Assembly: GCF_003287875.1 (NCBI RefSeq)
Contig: NZ_QMKK01000045.1
Location: 1 to 64,000, forward strand
Length of the DNA: 64,000 nt
Direction: 5' to 3'
DNA from: Martinezella tropici
GTDB lineage: Bacteria > Pseudomonadota > Alphaproteobacteria > Rhizobiales > Rhizobiaceae
Shown: piece by piece, positions 8,190 to 17,441 of the stretch
Layout: the number at the start of each line of letters is the position of its first letter
Position numbering within the stretch: the stretch's first letter is position 1
Translations under genes and position numbers: made by a program
The notes under the pieces: model-generated
Databases searched by the model: none
What the model saw: only the letters and a program-made list of their open reading frames with translations
What the model was told of the DNA's origin: nothing

Positions 8190-9086
8190 ATGAGATCTGA
8201 CTTGAATGATCTGGTCTATTTCGCCGAGGTTGTCGCTCATGGCGGGTTCGCAGCCGCGGGGCGTGCTTTGCGCGAGCCAAAATCGAAGCTTAGCCGGCGG
8301 GTGGCCGGACTTGAGGAACGTCTCGGCGTGCGCCTGATCGAACGGTCGAGCCGCCGCTTCCGGGTAACCGATGTAGGTCAATCCTTCTACGAACGTTGCA
8401 AGGCAATGCTGGCGGAAGCCGAGCGCGCCGAAGCGCTTGTCGCGGAAGCACAATCAGAGCCGCATGGTCTGATCCGGATGAGTTGTCCGACAGGGCTGGT
8501 CGAACCGATTTCCCCCCTCCTGACGCAATTCCTGACGCAGCACCCAAAGGTGCGGCTGCAGCTCGTCGCGATCGACCGCCCCGTCAATCTCATCGACGAG
8601 CGGATCGACGTCGCATTGCGCGTCCGAACGTCGTTGGATGGCGATGCCTCGCTAACGATGCGCTCGTTAGGCAACTCGATCCGCATCCTGGTCGCAAGTC
8701 CGCAAATTGCCGGACGCATCGGGGACATTGAAGCTTTGGCGAGCGAACCTACTCTCTCGACCACGGATGATCAGGGCGAGGTAAACTGGTTTCTCGAGAC
8801 GGACGATGGCCGAACCCATACGCTCAGGCACGAGCCGCGAGTGGGCAGTGCAGACTTTACGGCCGTGAGGGCCGCCGCGCTAGCTGGTCTGGGCGTGGCT
8901 CTTCTCCCGGATCACACATGCAGACAGGCTCTGGAAGAGGGAAAGCTCGTACGGGTCCTTCCCGCCTGGCATGGCATGAAGGGTCTCGTTCACCTGGTAT
9001 TCACCACCCGCCGCGGTCTTCCTCCAGCCGTTCGCAGGTTCATCGACTGCCTGGCCAATGGCTTTCCCAAGGATGCGCTTATCTGA
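8190..9086 (+). CDS. LysR family transcriptional regulator
   Basis: A 298-residue LysR-type regulator. The N-terminal winged helix-turn-helix reads F-A-E-V-V-A-H-G-G-F-A-A-A-G-R-A-L and S-K-L-S-R-R-V-A-G-L-E, followed by a substrate-binding domain with the typical L-x-E-R-I-D-V-A-L-R segment. ATGs at 8187 and 8190 are both possible; 8190 has the better distance to GGAGA (8179-8183). It lies divergent to the SDR/NTF2 pair, its probable target. The inducer is unknown. Confidence 0.85.
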   Translation: MRSDLNDLVYFAEVVAHGGFAAAGRALREPKSKLSRRVAGLEERLGVRLIERSSRRFRVTDVGQSFYERCKAMLAEAERAEALVAEAQSEPHGLIRMSCPTGLVEPISPLLTQFLTQHPKVRLQLVAIDRPVNLIDERIDVALRVRTSLDGDASLTMRSLGNSIRILVASPQIAGRIGDIEALASEPTLSTTDDQGEVNWFLETDDGRTHTLRHEPRVGSADFTAVRAAALAGLGVALLPDHTCRQALEEGKLVRVLPAWHGMKGLVHLVFTTRRGLPPAVRRFIDCLANGFPKDALI

Positions 9087-9260
9087 TGCTCTGAGCCAGT
9101 AACCATAGGGCTCTCGAAATTGTCGCCAGCGCCTCCAAAGATGAGGGCACGGCAACGTTTGCCATGCCAGGGGCGACGCGAAGGTCCATGCAACATTCCC
9201 TCGCATTCCAGCCAGATCTGGTGAGGGTGAAGCAATCCTCAAGACTCGGTGAGAGCATCG

Positions 9261-10373
9261 TTACAATGCCGACGCACCAAGTTGACGACCGTAAGCAACG
9301 GTGCTTCTGCCAATCACGATACGCTCCTTCTCATACTGCTTCAGAGCCTGCTGGAGATCCGAATGTCGTTGCAGCTGAAGGCGCAAGGCCCGGACATCCG
9401 CCGCGGCCTTTGCAACACCCATGGCCGTATGCGGACGAGCCACGAATGCCGCATCGCCTATCAGAGCCACGGCACTTCCGACCATGCGTTGGGATTCGTA
9501 GTCCCATATCGCTTGGATCCAGGGATTTGCCTCAGCCGCGACTGCGAGCGCGAACGGCTTCGGGAGCATATCATCGGCGTCAGCACGAAGGCGTGCCCTG
9601 TCCTCTCTTGATAATTCACCTTTCGGCAATGAGAAGAGATAGGATCGGCCCGACGTACCCGTAAACAGTTTAGGCAGTTCCCTTTGGTCGACGAAACGAT
9701 ACCAAACCCAATTGTAGCGGCGATTTCCTTCGGAAATCTCTCCTCCTGGACCGGGTACCAAATAGCCGAGCACATGGTTTCCTGGAACGACGTAGAAGGC
9801 GAAGTTTCCGATGAGCGTTCTGGCGGCCTGGGGCAGGTCGTCTTCCGGGATGAGACCGCGCCAGGCGACATATCCGGCGTACCTGCTTACGGCGTCCGTG
9901 TTGATGGTTGTGCGAACGGTCGAGCTGACGCCATCCGCACCAATGACGAGATCCGCGCTCTCGACAGACGCGTCATCAAACTCAAGGAGAGAGCCGCCGG
10001 CTTCTTCGCGGACAGCCGTGACCGGCTTTCCAAGAACGTAAATCCCGGGATCGAGCCGTTCGGCCAGTGTCTTGTAGAGCAGATCCCAGGAAATCTGGGT
10101 TTGCGGCATATGGGCTCGCCGCGCGATCGCCCCAGATCGTTCATACCAAATGCGGTCGCGAGAAACCACGCCGAACGTTGCCAGGTGTTCGACGCCGATC
10201 TCACGAAGAATATGAAATACCTCGCTCTGCGGCACCAACCCTGCTCCTCTGCCGGCAAACCCGGAAGAAGATCGTTCGTAGATTTTCACGTCGTGCCCAT
10301 CGCGAGCAAGAAGGATTCCGGCAAAAAGGCCCGCCAGGGAGCCTCCCACGATACGAATGCGCATCGGTCTCAT
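9261..10373 (-). CDS. FAD-dependent monooxygenase
   Basis: A 370-residue group A flavoprotein hydroxylase. It has an N-terminal Rossmann motif (I-V-G-G-S-L-A-G-L), the middle A-D-L-V-I-G-A-D-G-V-S-S motif that contacts FAD and NADPH, and the C-terminal A-L-I-G-D-A-A segment. The sequence resembles the 2,6-dihydroxypyridine 3-monooxygenase-like branch, but substrate specificity is not readable. The ATG at 10373 overlaps the stop of the upstream MFS gene (ATGA) and has GGAGG nearby, so translation is coupled. Transporter plus hydroxylase suggests uptake or efflux plus oxidation of an aromatic compound. Confidence 0.85.
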   Translation of the reverse strand: MRPMRIRIVGGSLAGLFAGILLARDGHDVKIYERSSSGFAGRGAGLVPQSEVFHILREIGVEHLATFGVVSRDRIWYERSGAIARRAHMPQTQISWDLLYKTLAERLDPGIYVLGKPVTAVREEAGGSLLEFDDASVESADLVIGADGVSSTVRTTINTDAVSRYAGYVAWRGLIPEDDLPQAARTLIGNFAFYVVPGNHVLGYLVPGPGGEISEGNRRYNWVWYRFVDQRELPKLFTGTSGRSYLFSLPKGELSREDRARLRADADDMLPKPFALAVAAEANPWIQAIWDYESQRMVGSAVALIGDAAFVARPHTAMGVAKAAADVRALRLQLQRHSDLQQALKQYEKERIVIGRSTVAYGRQLGASAL

Positions 10374-11590
10374 TTCGCCCGCCCTCCATTGACCGATTGG
10401 ATCTTGGGCCGGCTGCGTCCCAAGCTGCGGATTGCGAGTGCGACCAGCCCAAGCGCCCCGCCCAGGATACTCACGCCAGCCCACCCTTGGTAGGACCAGG
10501 CAGCGGAAGCCAGCGCGGCACCGGCAGCGCCGCCGAGAAACATCGCAGTCATGAAGATGGTATTGATACGGCTGCGTGCGTCCGGATCGAGCGCGTAGAC
10601 AATGTGCTGGTTCGAGACCAACGCGCTCTGGATGCCAAAATCCAAAACGACGACCCCGATTACCAATACAACGAGCGAGCTCCAGAAGCCGAACATCAAC
10701 CAGGCTGCAATGGTGAGGAAGGTTCCGAGCCAGACGACGAAATGCGGCCCCTTGCGATCAGCAACTTTTCCCGCCAGCGGTGCAGCGAAAACTCCAACAG
10801 CTCCCACTATACCAAACAGGCCGGCAATATCCGCACCTAGGTTGAACTTTGGAGTTGCCAGGTAAAGTGCCAGCACCGTCCAGAAGGCAGTGAACGAACC
10901 AAAGAGCGCAGCTTGCACCAGTGCGGCCGTGCGAAGTTCGCCCTCACGCTTCCACAGATGCACAAGAGAGCGTAATGCATTGCGATATGCCATCCGAGAG
11001 GCGGGAGCATGAGCGGGAAGCGTAAGGTACATCAAGCCGGAGGCAAGGAAAGCCATCGGCACTCCAAGCCAGAACATCTCACGCCAGCCGAAATGCTGCC
11101 CCACAAAGCCCGACAATGTCCGGCTGAACAAGATACCAGACAGAACACCTGCCATCACCGTTCCGATGGTCGTTCCACGCTTCTCCGGCGTGGCAAGTGA
11201 GGCTGCAAACGGTACGATCTGTTGTGCCACGGTTGAACTTGCTCCGACAACCAGTGATGCAAGTACCAATGCAAACGCAGTCGGGGAAAGTGCCGCAAGC
11301 ACCAATGCCACAGCCAGTACGAGAAACTGCCCGATAATGAGTTTCCGGCGGTGGACAATATCGCCCAGTGGCAAGAGAAACAGCAGACCGAGAGCATAGC
11401 CCAGCTGCGTTGCGGTGGGTATGAAACCAGTCATGGGATCATTGCCGAACTCGGTTTCGATGATCCCGATCATCGGCTGGTTGTAATAGATGTTCGCGAC
11501 GGCAATACCGCTCGCGGCAGCCATAGCGAAAAGCGTAGCCTTTCCAAGCTCTGCTTTGGTTCTGGGAGTATGTTTGGCGTTGACATCCAT
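10370..11590 (-). CDS. MFS transporter
   Basis: A 406-residue major facilitator with about 12 hydrophobic segments and an early Y-Y-N-Q-P motif in the first helix pair (I-Y-Y-N-Q-P-M-I), typical of the drug/aromatic efflux-like subgroup. The cytoplasmic loop after helix 2 reads G-D-I-V-H-R-R-K. The ATG at 11590 sits 8 nt after AGCAGG; a GTG at 11599 would add three residues. It is the first gene of a two-gene operon with the FAD monooxygenase. Confidence 0.85.
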   Translation of the reverse strand: MDVNAKHTPRTKAELGKATLFAMAAASGIAVANIYYNQPMIGIIETEFGNDPMTGFIPTATQLGYALGLLFLLPLGDIVHRRKLIIGQFLVLAVALVLAALSPTAFALVLASLVVGASSTVAQQIVPFAASLATPEKRGTTIGTVMAGVLSGILFSRTLSGFVGQHFGWREMFWLGVPMAFLASGLMYLTLPAHAPASRMAYRNALRSLVHLWKREGELRTAALVQAALFGSFTAFWTVLALYLATPKFNLGADIAGLFGIVGAVGVFAAPLAGKVADRKGPHFVVWLGTFLTIAAWLMFGFWSSLVVLVIGVVVLDFGIQSALVSNQHIVYALDPDARSRINTIFMTAMFLGGAAGAALASAAWSYQGWAGVSILGGALGLVALAIRSLGRSRPKIQSVNGGRAK

Positions 11591-11693
11591 GGCATTCACC
11601 TGCTTTAGGTTAGGTTTGCGAGATATCTAGCTTTCTTAAGTTGGATCGATTCAGCAGTCTTGGACGTTCTGCCTTCATACCGAAATTCGATAA

Positions 11694-11780
11694 GTGAACA
11701 CCGATGATATCCTGGCCTTTACGATGGTGATTAGGTCAGGAAGACCGGCTATAGCCGGAAGACAATCAGGGTTTGGGTGA
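11694..11780 (+). pseudogene. Possible 5' relic of a LysR gene
   Basis: Reading from the GTG at 11694 gives V-N-T-D-D-I-L-A-F-T-M-V-I-R-S-G, which looks like the first helix of a LysR protein, and the frame stops after 28 codons. It lies divergent to the MFS/monooxygenase operon, where a LysR gene is often found. The match covers only about 16 residues, so the call is tentative. The rest of the 335-bp gap holds nothing recognised. Confidence 0.3.
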
Positions 11781-11925
11781 TGGCGGCTGCCCAAAAAGCG
11801 AGCCGCTCTAGGAGCAAGAAGCGCATGGGATCAGACGTCTCCATCAGACAACCCGACCCATGCCCGTAGCCCTGAGAAGCGAAGGTTTTCCCGTTTGCTT
11901 CGATCTCTATTTCCGTTCGTTTTGA

Positions 11926-14178
11926 TCAGAGTGTCACGATCGCCGCTCTTATCTTGTCCGGCGTTAGCGGCATGTGGGTGAACCGGACCCCCGTCGCATC
12001 GGCAAGCGCGTTGGCAAGAGCGGCGGACGTTGGGCCCTGCCCGCACTCGGCCACCCCAAGAAAGGGTTGCCCCGGCTGCTCGATCACTGTGACGTCGATT
12101 GTCCTGGGTACCTCAATGAAGCGGAGGATCGGATAGGCGCTCCAATCAAAACTGGTTCGAATGGTCCCATCGTTCATCGCTGCCTCGTGGATACACCAGC
12201 TAAGCGATTGAATGATCGCGCCTTCGACTTGGTTTTGAACTCCATTTGGCGAGACAACCTCACCACAATCCGTAGCGGCATGGACACGCTGCACTGTAAT
12301 CAATCCGGTATCCCGCTCGACCGTTATCTCCATGCAGACGGCACAATATGCTCCGAGATTCTTGTAGCGCGCGAACGCCATTCCAAAACCCTGCAGCGGC
12401 CGAGCCTTTTGTCGCTTTCTCCAACCGAATCCGTCGGCGGCAGTCTGGATCACCTGTCTGGCGCGCCCGTCCTCCATATGATTCAGCCGAATATCAAGCG
12501 GATCGATGCTACCAGCCAAAGCCAGTTCATCGAGCATGCTCTCGATCGAGAATACATTCAAATGTGCGCCGAGCGACCGCAATGCCGATACCCGAATGGG
12601 CATGTCCTTGATGAAGTGATAGATGACATGCATGTTCGGAAAGGCGTAGAGCGGGTTCGAATTTCGACTTCCATCACCTTCCGGCATCGGAATCGGCTTT
12701 CCTTCGGGAGGCTGGAAGGAAGGTTGGATCTCGTTGCCGATCAAAACTCCGCCGGCGCCGACCGGTCTGTTATTGTGAGGATTGCTCCACACACCGTAAT
12801 TCCAGCGAACGATCCTGTTGTTGGCGTCGATCGCAGCATCAACCTCGGTGACCATCCCGGGTCCGAGTGGCTCCCAGCCGAACTCCTGTTCGCGCATCCA
12901 TTGGAGGCGAACTGGCCTTCCCGGCACCGCCATGGCAAGCATGGCGGCTTCGGCGGCCACGTCGTCGGCACCGTTTTGTCCGTAGCACCCCGCCCCCTCC
13001 GCATGGATTGCCCGAATCTTTTCGATTGGCCGTCCGAGCAGCTCTGCCGCAACCCGTCGCACATCGAATGTGCCCTGGCTGTGAGTCCATATCGTCAGCA
13101 TGTCATCCTTCAGCCATGCGACCGCACACGAAGGCCCTATCGAGCCGTGGCTGATCCAATGCCTTGAATATCTCTGCCTAACTGACTTTTCAGGAACCGC
13201 TACGGCTCCGTCGGTATCGAGAATGACGATATCTCTCCAGGGAAGGGCTTTCAGCGTGTCGTCCACGCTGCCGTGCGGGAAAGGGGCGTGGGCCAGCTCA
13301 TATGGCGCGGATTGAAGGGCGCGCATCAGTTTGATGGCATCCCATTCCCTCTCCGCAAGCACAGCCGCAAAATCACCGTTTCTGACGAATTTGAACAGGC
13401 CGGGCATGCGCTCGATTTCTTCGTCCGGGGGCAGCTTCAACCTGGTCCCTTCGCTCGGCCCCCGGACAACCCGCGCATGCAACATTCCCGGAAGTCGCAT
13501 GTCGTGGATAAAGGCGGTCCCGCCCGTCGTCTTCGCTGGGATATCTACGCGCGGCAGATTGTGCCCCATCGTACGAAACTGTGACTTAACACGCAGCGGC
13601 GCATTGGCGACGGCTTCGACATGCAACGAAAGCGAACCAGCAATCCGGCCGTAGCCGATGGCTTTGCCATCCTGCGATCTTATCGTGCCGATGCCGGTCG
13701 TGCTGAGGTTGCCGACATCCGTTCCTAGCACTTCTGCCGCCTGTCGCAGCAGTAGCATGCGAACATTCGCGGCGGCATTCCTTAGCGCCGTGCCGCCATC
13801 CTGCATTGAATGGCTGCCAGCGGTGAGCCCCTCGTCAGGGGTGCGGACTGTATCAACCGTCACCAAAGTCACTCTATGCGGTGGGAGATCAAGTTCCTCC
13901 GCAGCGACCTGAATCAAAGCTGTTTTGATGCCCTGGCCGAGCTCGGCCTTTCCTGAAAAGACCGTTGCGTTACCCCACTCGTCGAGTTGTATCCATGCAT
14001 CGAGATAGGGTGACGATTTGAGACTGCCGGGCAGGTCTGGTGCGATGATGGCAGGACCCGGTCCTCCCTCCCCGCCCCCGGCCAGTTGGGCCAGCGCCGG
14101 GCGCGTCAGTGAAAAGGCGACTGAGATGCCACTGGCCGCCAGGAAGGAGCGGCGTGTTAAATTCGCGCTCATGGTCAT
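11926..14178 (-). CDS. Molybdopterin-binding large subunit, isoquinoline 1-oxidoreductase beta type
   Basis: A 750-residue exported molybdenum hydroxylase large subunit with a Tat signal (L-T-R-R-S-F-L near the N-terminus, then a hydrophobic segment ending A-L-A-Q). Its length and G-K-A-E-L-G-Q-G-I start of the mature domain fit the IorB-like family, in which a single chain carries both molybdopterin-binding lobes. The C-terminal G-V-A-E-C-G-Q-G segment has the expected catalytic Glu. The ATG at 14178 overlaps the stop of the 2Fe-2S gene (ATGA); the ATG at 14172 is an alternative. It is the last gene of a coupled operon. The substrate is probably an N-heterocycle or aldehyde but cannot be read from sequence. 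Confidence 0.87.
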   Translation of the reverse strand: MTMSANLTRRSFLAASGISVAFSLTRPALAQLAGGGEGGPGPAIIAPDLPGSLKSSPYLDAWIQLDEWGNATVFSGKAELGQGIKTALIQVAAEELDLPPHRVTLVTVDTVRTPDEGLTAGSHSMQDGGTALRNAAANVRMLLLRQAAEVLGTDVGNLSTTGIGTIRSQDGKAIGYGRIAGSLSLHVEAVANAPLRVKSQFRTMGHNLPRVDIPAKTTGGTAFIHDMRLPGMLHARVVRGPSEGTRLKLPPDEEIERMPGLFKFVRNGDFAAVLAEREWDAIKLMRALQSAPYELAHAPFPHGSVDDTLKALPWRDIVILDTDGAVAVPEKSVRQRYSRHWISHGSIGPSCAVAWLKDDMLTIWTHSQGTFDVRRVAAELLGRPIEKIRAIHAEGAGCYGQNGADDVAAEAAMLAMAVPGRPVRLQWMREQEFGWEPLGPGMVTEVDAAIDANNRIVRWNYGVWSNPHNNRPVGAGGVLIGNEIQPSFQPPEGKPIPMPEGDGSRNSNPLYAFPNMHVIYHFIKDMPIRVSALRSLGAHLNVFSIESMLDELALAGSIDPLDIRLNHMEDGRARQVIQTAADGFGWRKRQKARPLQGFGMAFARYKNLGAYCAVCMEITVERDTGLITVQRVHAATDCGEVVSPNGVQNQVEGAIIQSLSWCIHEAAMNDGTIRTSFDWSAYPILRFIEVPRTIDVTVIEQPGQPFLGVAECGQGPTSAALANALADATGVRFTHMPLTPDKIRAAIVTL

Positions 14179-14648
14179 CGTCCTTCCGTGCCCATGTTTT
14201 CGCTCGCGCGTCTGACCGCGCGCAGAATGCGGGAATGTGTTCCACATCGACAGAGATTGGGCTGCAGATGCGTACGGATTTCGTCATCCGTAGGGGTCGG
14301 GTTCTGCTCGAGCAAGGCTTGCGCTCGCATAATCATTCCTGCGATGCAGTAACCGCATTGCGCGGCCTGCTCGTCTTGAAAGGCCTTTTGAATGATGCTC
14401 GGATTGTCGATGGTCCCCAATCCTTCCAGAGTTCGCACCCGCCGCTCGCCGATAGCGCCCACCGGGGTCAAGCACGAAAAGACCGCCCTGTTTTCAATGT
14501 GAACCGTGCAAGCGCCGCACTGGCCAAGTCCGCATCCGTACTTCGCGCCATTGAGTTCAAGCTCATCGCGCAAGACATACAGAAGCGGCGTATCCGGATC
14601 GGAGTCGATGTCGCATTTCTTGCCATTCACGACCATGGAAATCGTCAT
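14175..14648 (-). CDS. 2Fe-2S subunit of molybdenum hydroxylase 2
   Basis: A 157-residue IorA-like small subunit. The first cluster ligands are in Y-G-C-G-L-G-Q-C-G-A-C and F-S-C; the second in Q-C-G-Y-C and L-C-R-C-G-T. It overlaps both neighbours by 4 bp (ATGA at each junction), so all three operon genes are translationally coupled. It lacks a signal peptide and probably exits with the Tat-bearing large subunit. Confidence 0.9.
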   Translation of the reverse strand: MTISMVVNGKKCDIDSDPDTPLLYVLRDELELNGAKYGCGLGQCGACTVHIENRAVFSCLTPVGAIGERRVRTLEGLGTIDNPSIIQKAFQDEQAAQCGYCIAGMIMRAQALLEQNPTPTDDEIRTHLQPNLCRCGTHSRILRAVRRASENMGTEGR

Positions 14649-15949
14649 TTTTGGTTCTCCTTGCGGATATCGCGAACGGTTCGCTCGAGCCCCGGCCAGG
14701 GTTCTTTCGAGGTGAAGCGGGACCGCGCGTAGCCGAGTAGATCCGCAATCTGTCCGTCCGTGAGGTTGTCAGCGAAAGAAGGCATGTATGGTGCGTTGCT
14801 AGCCACCGGCGCTTCGATGCCTTGCAGAACGGCCTGGATTGCGTTGCGTGGATCCTCCGAGTTCAGATCGGAGGTCGCCGATAGAAGCGGCCGCCCCCGA
14901 ACGGCCATCGGGCTGGCAGGCTCATGGCAGCCGGCACACGCCCCTTGAAACAGCGTGGCCGCCTCGCTGTTCGTGACAGCCGCGGTCGCGGCCGGCTGGG
15001 CTTCGTGACCGGCCGCCGAATTTCGCGGCTCATCGCCGCTCGGGTGCATCATCGAGTCGATATAGACCGCGATCGCGCGGACATCCGAACTGTTCAGGCG
15101 CGAAAGCCCTTCCGTGACGGGTCCCATCGGACCGGCCGCCGTGCTGTGCGCGCTGTTTGTCCCGGTGGTGAGATATCCGATCAATGTGTCGACAGTCCAA
15201 CGGTCAGCCGAGGGGTTACTTGGATCCAGGGGAGGCGCGTTCCATCCCTCAGCAATTCCGCCTTGGAATTCCCTTCCCCATTCCTCGCCACCCAATAGGT
15301 TGCGCGGCGTATGACAGGCTCCGCAATGAGCAAGCCCGTCTACGAGGTACTTTCCGCGGTTCCATTCGGCCGTCTGCGAGGTATCCTCCGGTTCGACGGA
15401 TCCGTGCAGGAAAAGCAGCTTCCAACCCGCTAACAATTGGCGAATGCCCAGTCCCGGCAACAACTCATTTGGCGGAGCTGCCTTGGAGATGGCCTCCCGG
15501 GTCATCAGGAATGCGTAGATCGCATCCAGATCATCGTCGCTGACCTTGATGAAATGCTCATAGGGCAATGCAGGATACAGATGGCTGCCATCGCGCCCCA
15601 CACCGTGCTTCACAGCACGCCTGAAGGCCTCCGGCGACCAATTGCCTATGCCCGTCTCCTCATCCGGTGTGATGTTGTTGGAGTAAAGGACTCCGAAAGG
15701 TGTGGCGAGCGGACGCGACCCCGCGAAAGCCGGACCATTGTCGGCGGTGTGACAGACGATGCAGTCCCCCGCGGTCGCGAGCTGTTCTCCCTTTTTGATA
15801 ATCTCCGGCGAGAATGATTTTCTATCCGGGCGCGCAATCTTTGGTATCTCGGGCTCGTATACAATCCAGGCCGCGATCGCCAGACCGACCGCGCCAAGCA
15901 CGCCAAGACCTCCGATACCCGCCCAGAGATGTCGCTTCGTCAGCTGCAT
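14645..15949 (-). CDS. Membrane-anchored triheme cytochrome c
   Basis: A 434-residue cytochrome with an uncleaved-looking N-terminal membrane segment (about residues 9-30) and three CxxCH sites: C63-I-V-C-H, C209-G-A-C-H and a third (C-A-G-C-H) near residue 345. This layout is that of the alcohol/aldehyde dehydrogenase cytochrome c subunit family, which passes electrons to quinone or terminal oxidase. The ATG at 15949 follows AAAGGTGG. It is first in the operon with the 2Fe-2S and molybdenum subunits. This is the reverse order of the operon at 2382-6740, and the cytochrome differs in length and heme count. Confidence 0.87.
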   Translation of the reverse strand: MQLTKRHLWAGIGGLGVLGAVGLAIAAWIVYEPEIPKIARPDRKSFSPEIIKKGEQLATAGDCIVCHTADNGPAFAGSRPLATPFGVLYSNNITPDEETGIGNWSPEAFRRAVKHGVGRDGSHLYPALPYEHFIKVSDDDLDAIYAFLMTREAISKAAPPNELLPGLGIRQLLAGWKLLFLHGSVEPEDTSQTAEWNRGKYLVDGLAHCGACHTPRNLLGGEEWGREFQGGIAEGWNAPPLDPSNPSADRWTVDTLIGYLTTGTNSAHSTAAGPMGPVTEGLSRLNSSDVRAIAVYIDSMMHPSGDEPRNSAAGHEAQPAATAAVTNSEAATLFQGACAGCHEPASPMAVRGRPLLSATSDLNSEDPRNAIQAVLQGIEAPVASNAPYMPSFADNLTDGQIADLLGYARSRFTSKEPWPGLERTVRDIRKENQK

Positions 15950-16300
15950 TTGTCCACCTTTCGCGTGCTCGCAAGCAGCTACTTGATGGGCCGATATCGT
16001 GCCGAATTCTTGTGTACGCTTACTGCCAATTGAACGAAATGCTCTTATTTTCTTCCCGTTTGCCTGCGAAATAGCAGACGATATGCAGCCTTTTCTTCTC
16101 AGCGAAGAACCTCGGGCTGAATATGAGCTTTGCAATTTGCGAGCAGTCGTCGAGGGGCGCGGCAACCTCCGGGCAAGCAAGCTCCAGAGGCAGGATGGAA
16201 TGGAAAGCCGTTAGCGAAAACCATATACATTGGTATAGTTGAGCATCGAGACGAGTACCCTTAAAAAGCCTTGCTGCACAACCCGACGCGGGAGACGCGT
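15950..16300. promoter_or_regulatory. Divergent promoter region, cytochrome/Mo operon 2 and FixJ-like regulator
   Basis: A non-coding stretch of 351 bp. For the rightward gene, TTGAGC (16239-16244), 17 nt and TAAAAA (16262-16267) form a possible promoter. Directly upstream of the -35 lies TATAC-N4-GTATA (16224-16237), placed where an activator would bind. No clear promoter was seen for the leftward operon. Confidence 0.35.
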
Positions 16301-16924
16301 ATGTCTGAAAAACCCAATGTCGTCATCGTCGACGACGAACAGCTCGTTCGGAATGGCATAGCGAGCCTATTGCGATCGGTTGGATATGAGGTCCAGGCGT
16401 TTGAAAGCGTTCAAGAGCTTCAGGACGGCCGGACGCTGTCGGATGCCAATTGTTTGATTCTCGACGTTCGGCTTCCCTTCACGAGCGGCTTGGAATTTCA
16501 GCGTAAACTCGTGGACAATGAGATCAGAGTCCCCATCATTTTCATTACGGGCCATGGTGATATACCTATGACGGTCTCGGCAATGAAGGCTGGAGCCATA
16601 GACTTCCTCCCGAAACCGTTCAGAGAGCAGGATCTCCTCGATGCCGTGGCTTCCGCAGTGGAACGCAGCAGGCAGCAAACGGCGTCCGGGTTTCGCGAGC
16701 AGGACATCCGCGCAAGATATCAAGCGCTTTCCGCACGCGAGCGCGAAATAATGATCATGGCGACGGCGGGGCTCCTGAATAAGCAGATAGCTGGCAAACT
16801 TGGCTTGAGCGAGATCACCGTGAAGATTCACCGAGGGAAAGTGAATCGCAAAATGATGGCTCGAACGTTTGCCGACCTGGTCCGCATGGCTGAAGTCCTC
16901 GCTCTCCAGGCGAAAGCTGGATGA
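16301..16924 (+). CDS. FixJ-like response regulator (receiver + LuxR-type HTH)
   Basis: A 207-residue response regulator. The receiver has D11-D12, phospho-acceptor D55 (L-I-L-D-V-R-L-P), T83 and K105 (L-P-K-P-F). The C-terminal LuxR/FixJ helix-turn-helix reads L-S-A-R-E-R-E-I and N-K-Q-I-A-G-K-L-G-L-S-E-I-T-V-K. The ATG at 16301 follows GGGAGA. No histidine kinase is adjacent; the nearest is the large sensor at 19782-24872. It is divergent from molybdenum hydroxylase operon 2, a plausible target. Confidence 0.88.
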   Translation: MSEKPNVVIVDDEQLVRNGIASLLRSVGYEVQAFESVQELQDGRTLSDANCLILDVRLPFTSGLEFQRKLVDNEIRVPIIFITGHGDIPMTVSAMKAGAIDFLPKPFREQDLLDAVASAVERSRQQTASGFREQDIRARYQALSAREREIMIMATAGLLNKQIAGKLGLSEITVKIHRGKVNRKMMARTFADLVRMAEVLALQAKAG

Positions 16925-17066
16925 GTGGCATCTTGGCCTGCAGGCTTGCTGCGACGCAACATGTTGAATTTCCGGAATATACCAGCGTATAATTCTCTCT
17001 TGGCCGGAAAGGCGGTAGGAGAAGCGATCACCAGCCCGAGGCAATCGGAGATCGGCTCCCCCCAAA

Positions 17067-17441
17067 GTGTCAATTCGCCCCGAAATCTCCATCGTAGACG
17101 ACGAAGCAACTGTACGGCAGGCTGTTGGTAACCTTCTGCGCTCCTTTGGTTTTAACGTGAAATCATATGCCTCAGCGGAAGAGTTCCTCTCGGCAACCGA
17201 CGCGGCATCTTCGGCATGCATCCTTGCCGATGTGAGAATGGGTGGCATGAGCGGCATTGATCTATTTAACCTTCTCCGGAGTCGTGACATCCAGACTCCG
17301 GTCATATTCCTAACCGCTTCATCGTACGACCTGGTCCGAGCGCAAGTTGGCCCGGACGTGCCCTTGCTTCAAAAACCATTCGACGGCGAGAAGCTGGTTT
17401 CGATGATAAACGAAGCTGCTCCGGGTGTCGGCGACCTCTGA
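17067..17441 (+). CDS. Single-domain response regulator receiver
   Basis: A 124-residue receiver-only protein of the FixJ-type branch, starting at GTG 17067. It has D11-D12, acceptor D55 (L-A-D-V-R-M-G-G-M-S-G), a Thr in I-F-L-T-A and a Lys in L-Q-K-P-F. There is no output domain, so it may be a phosphate sink or a partner of the large histidine kinase downstream. It lies 142 bp after the FixJ-like gene, same strand. Confidence 0.82.
   Translation: MSIRPEISIVDDEATVRQAVGNLLRSFGFNVKSYASAEEFLSATDAASSACILADVRMGGMSGIDLFNLLRSRDIQTPVIFLTASSYDLVRAQVGPDVPLLQKPFDGEKLVSMINEAAPGVGDL

Noticed and set aside
11974..13167. A 397-codon open frame on the plus strand
   Set aside because: It is antisense to the molybdenum large subunit gene at 11926-14178, has no recognisable domain and no ribosome site; GC-rich codon bias opens such frames.
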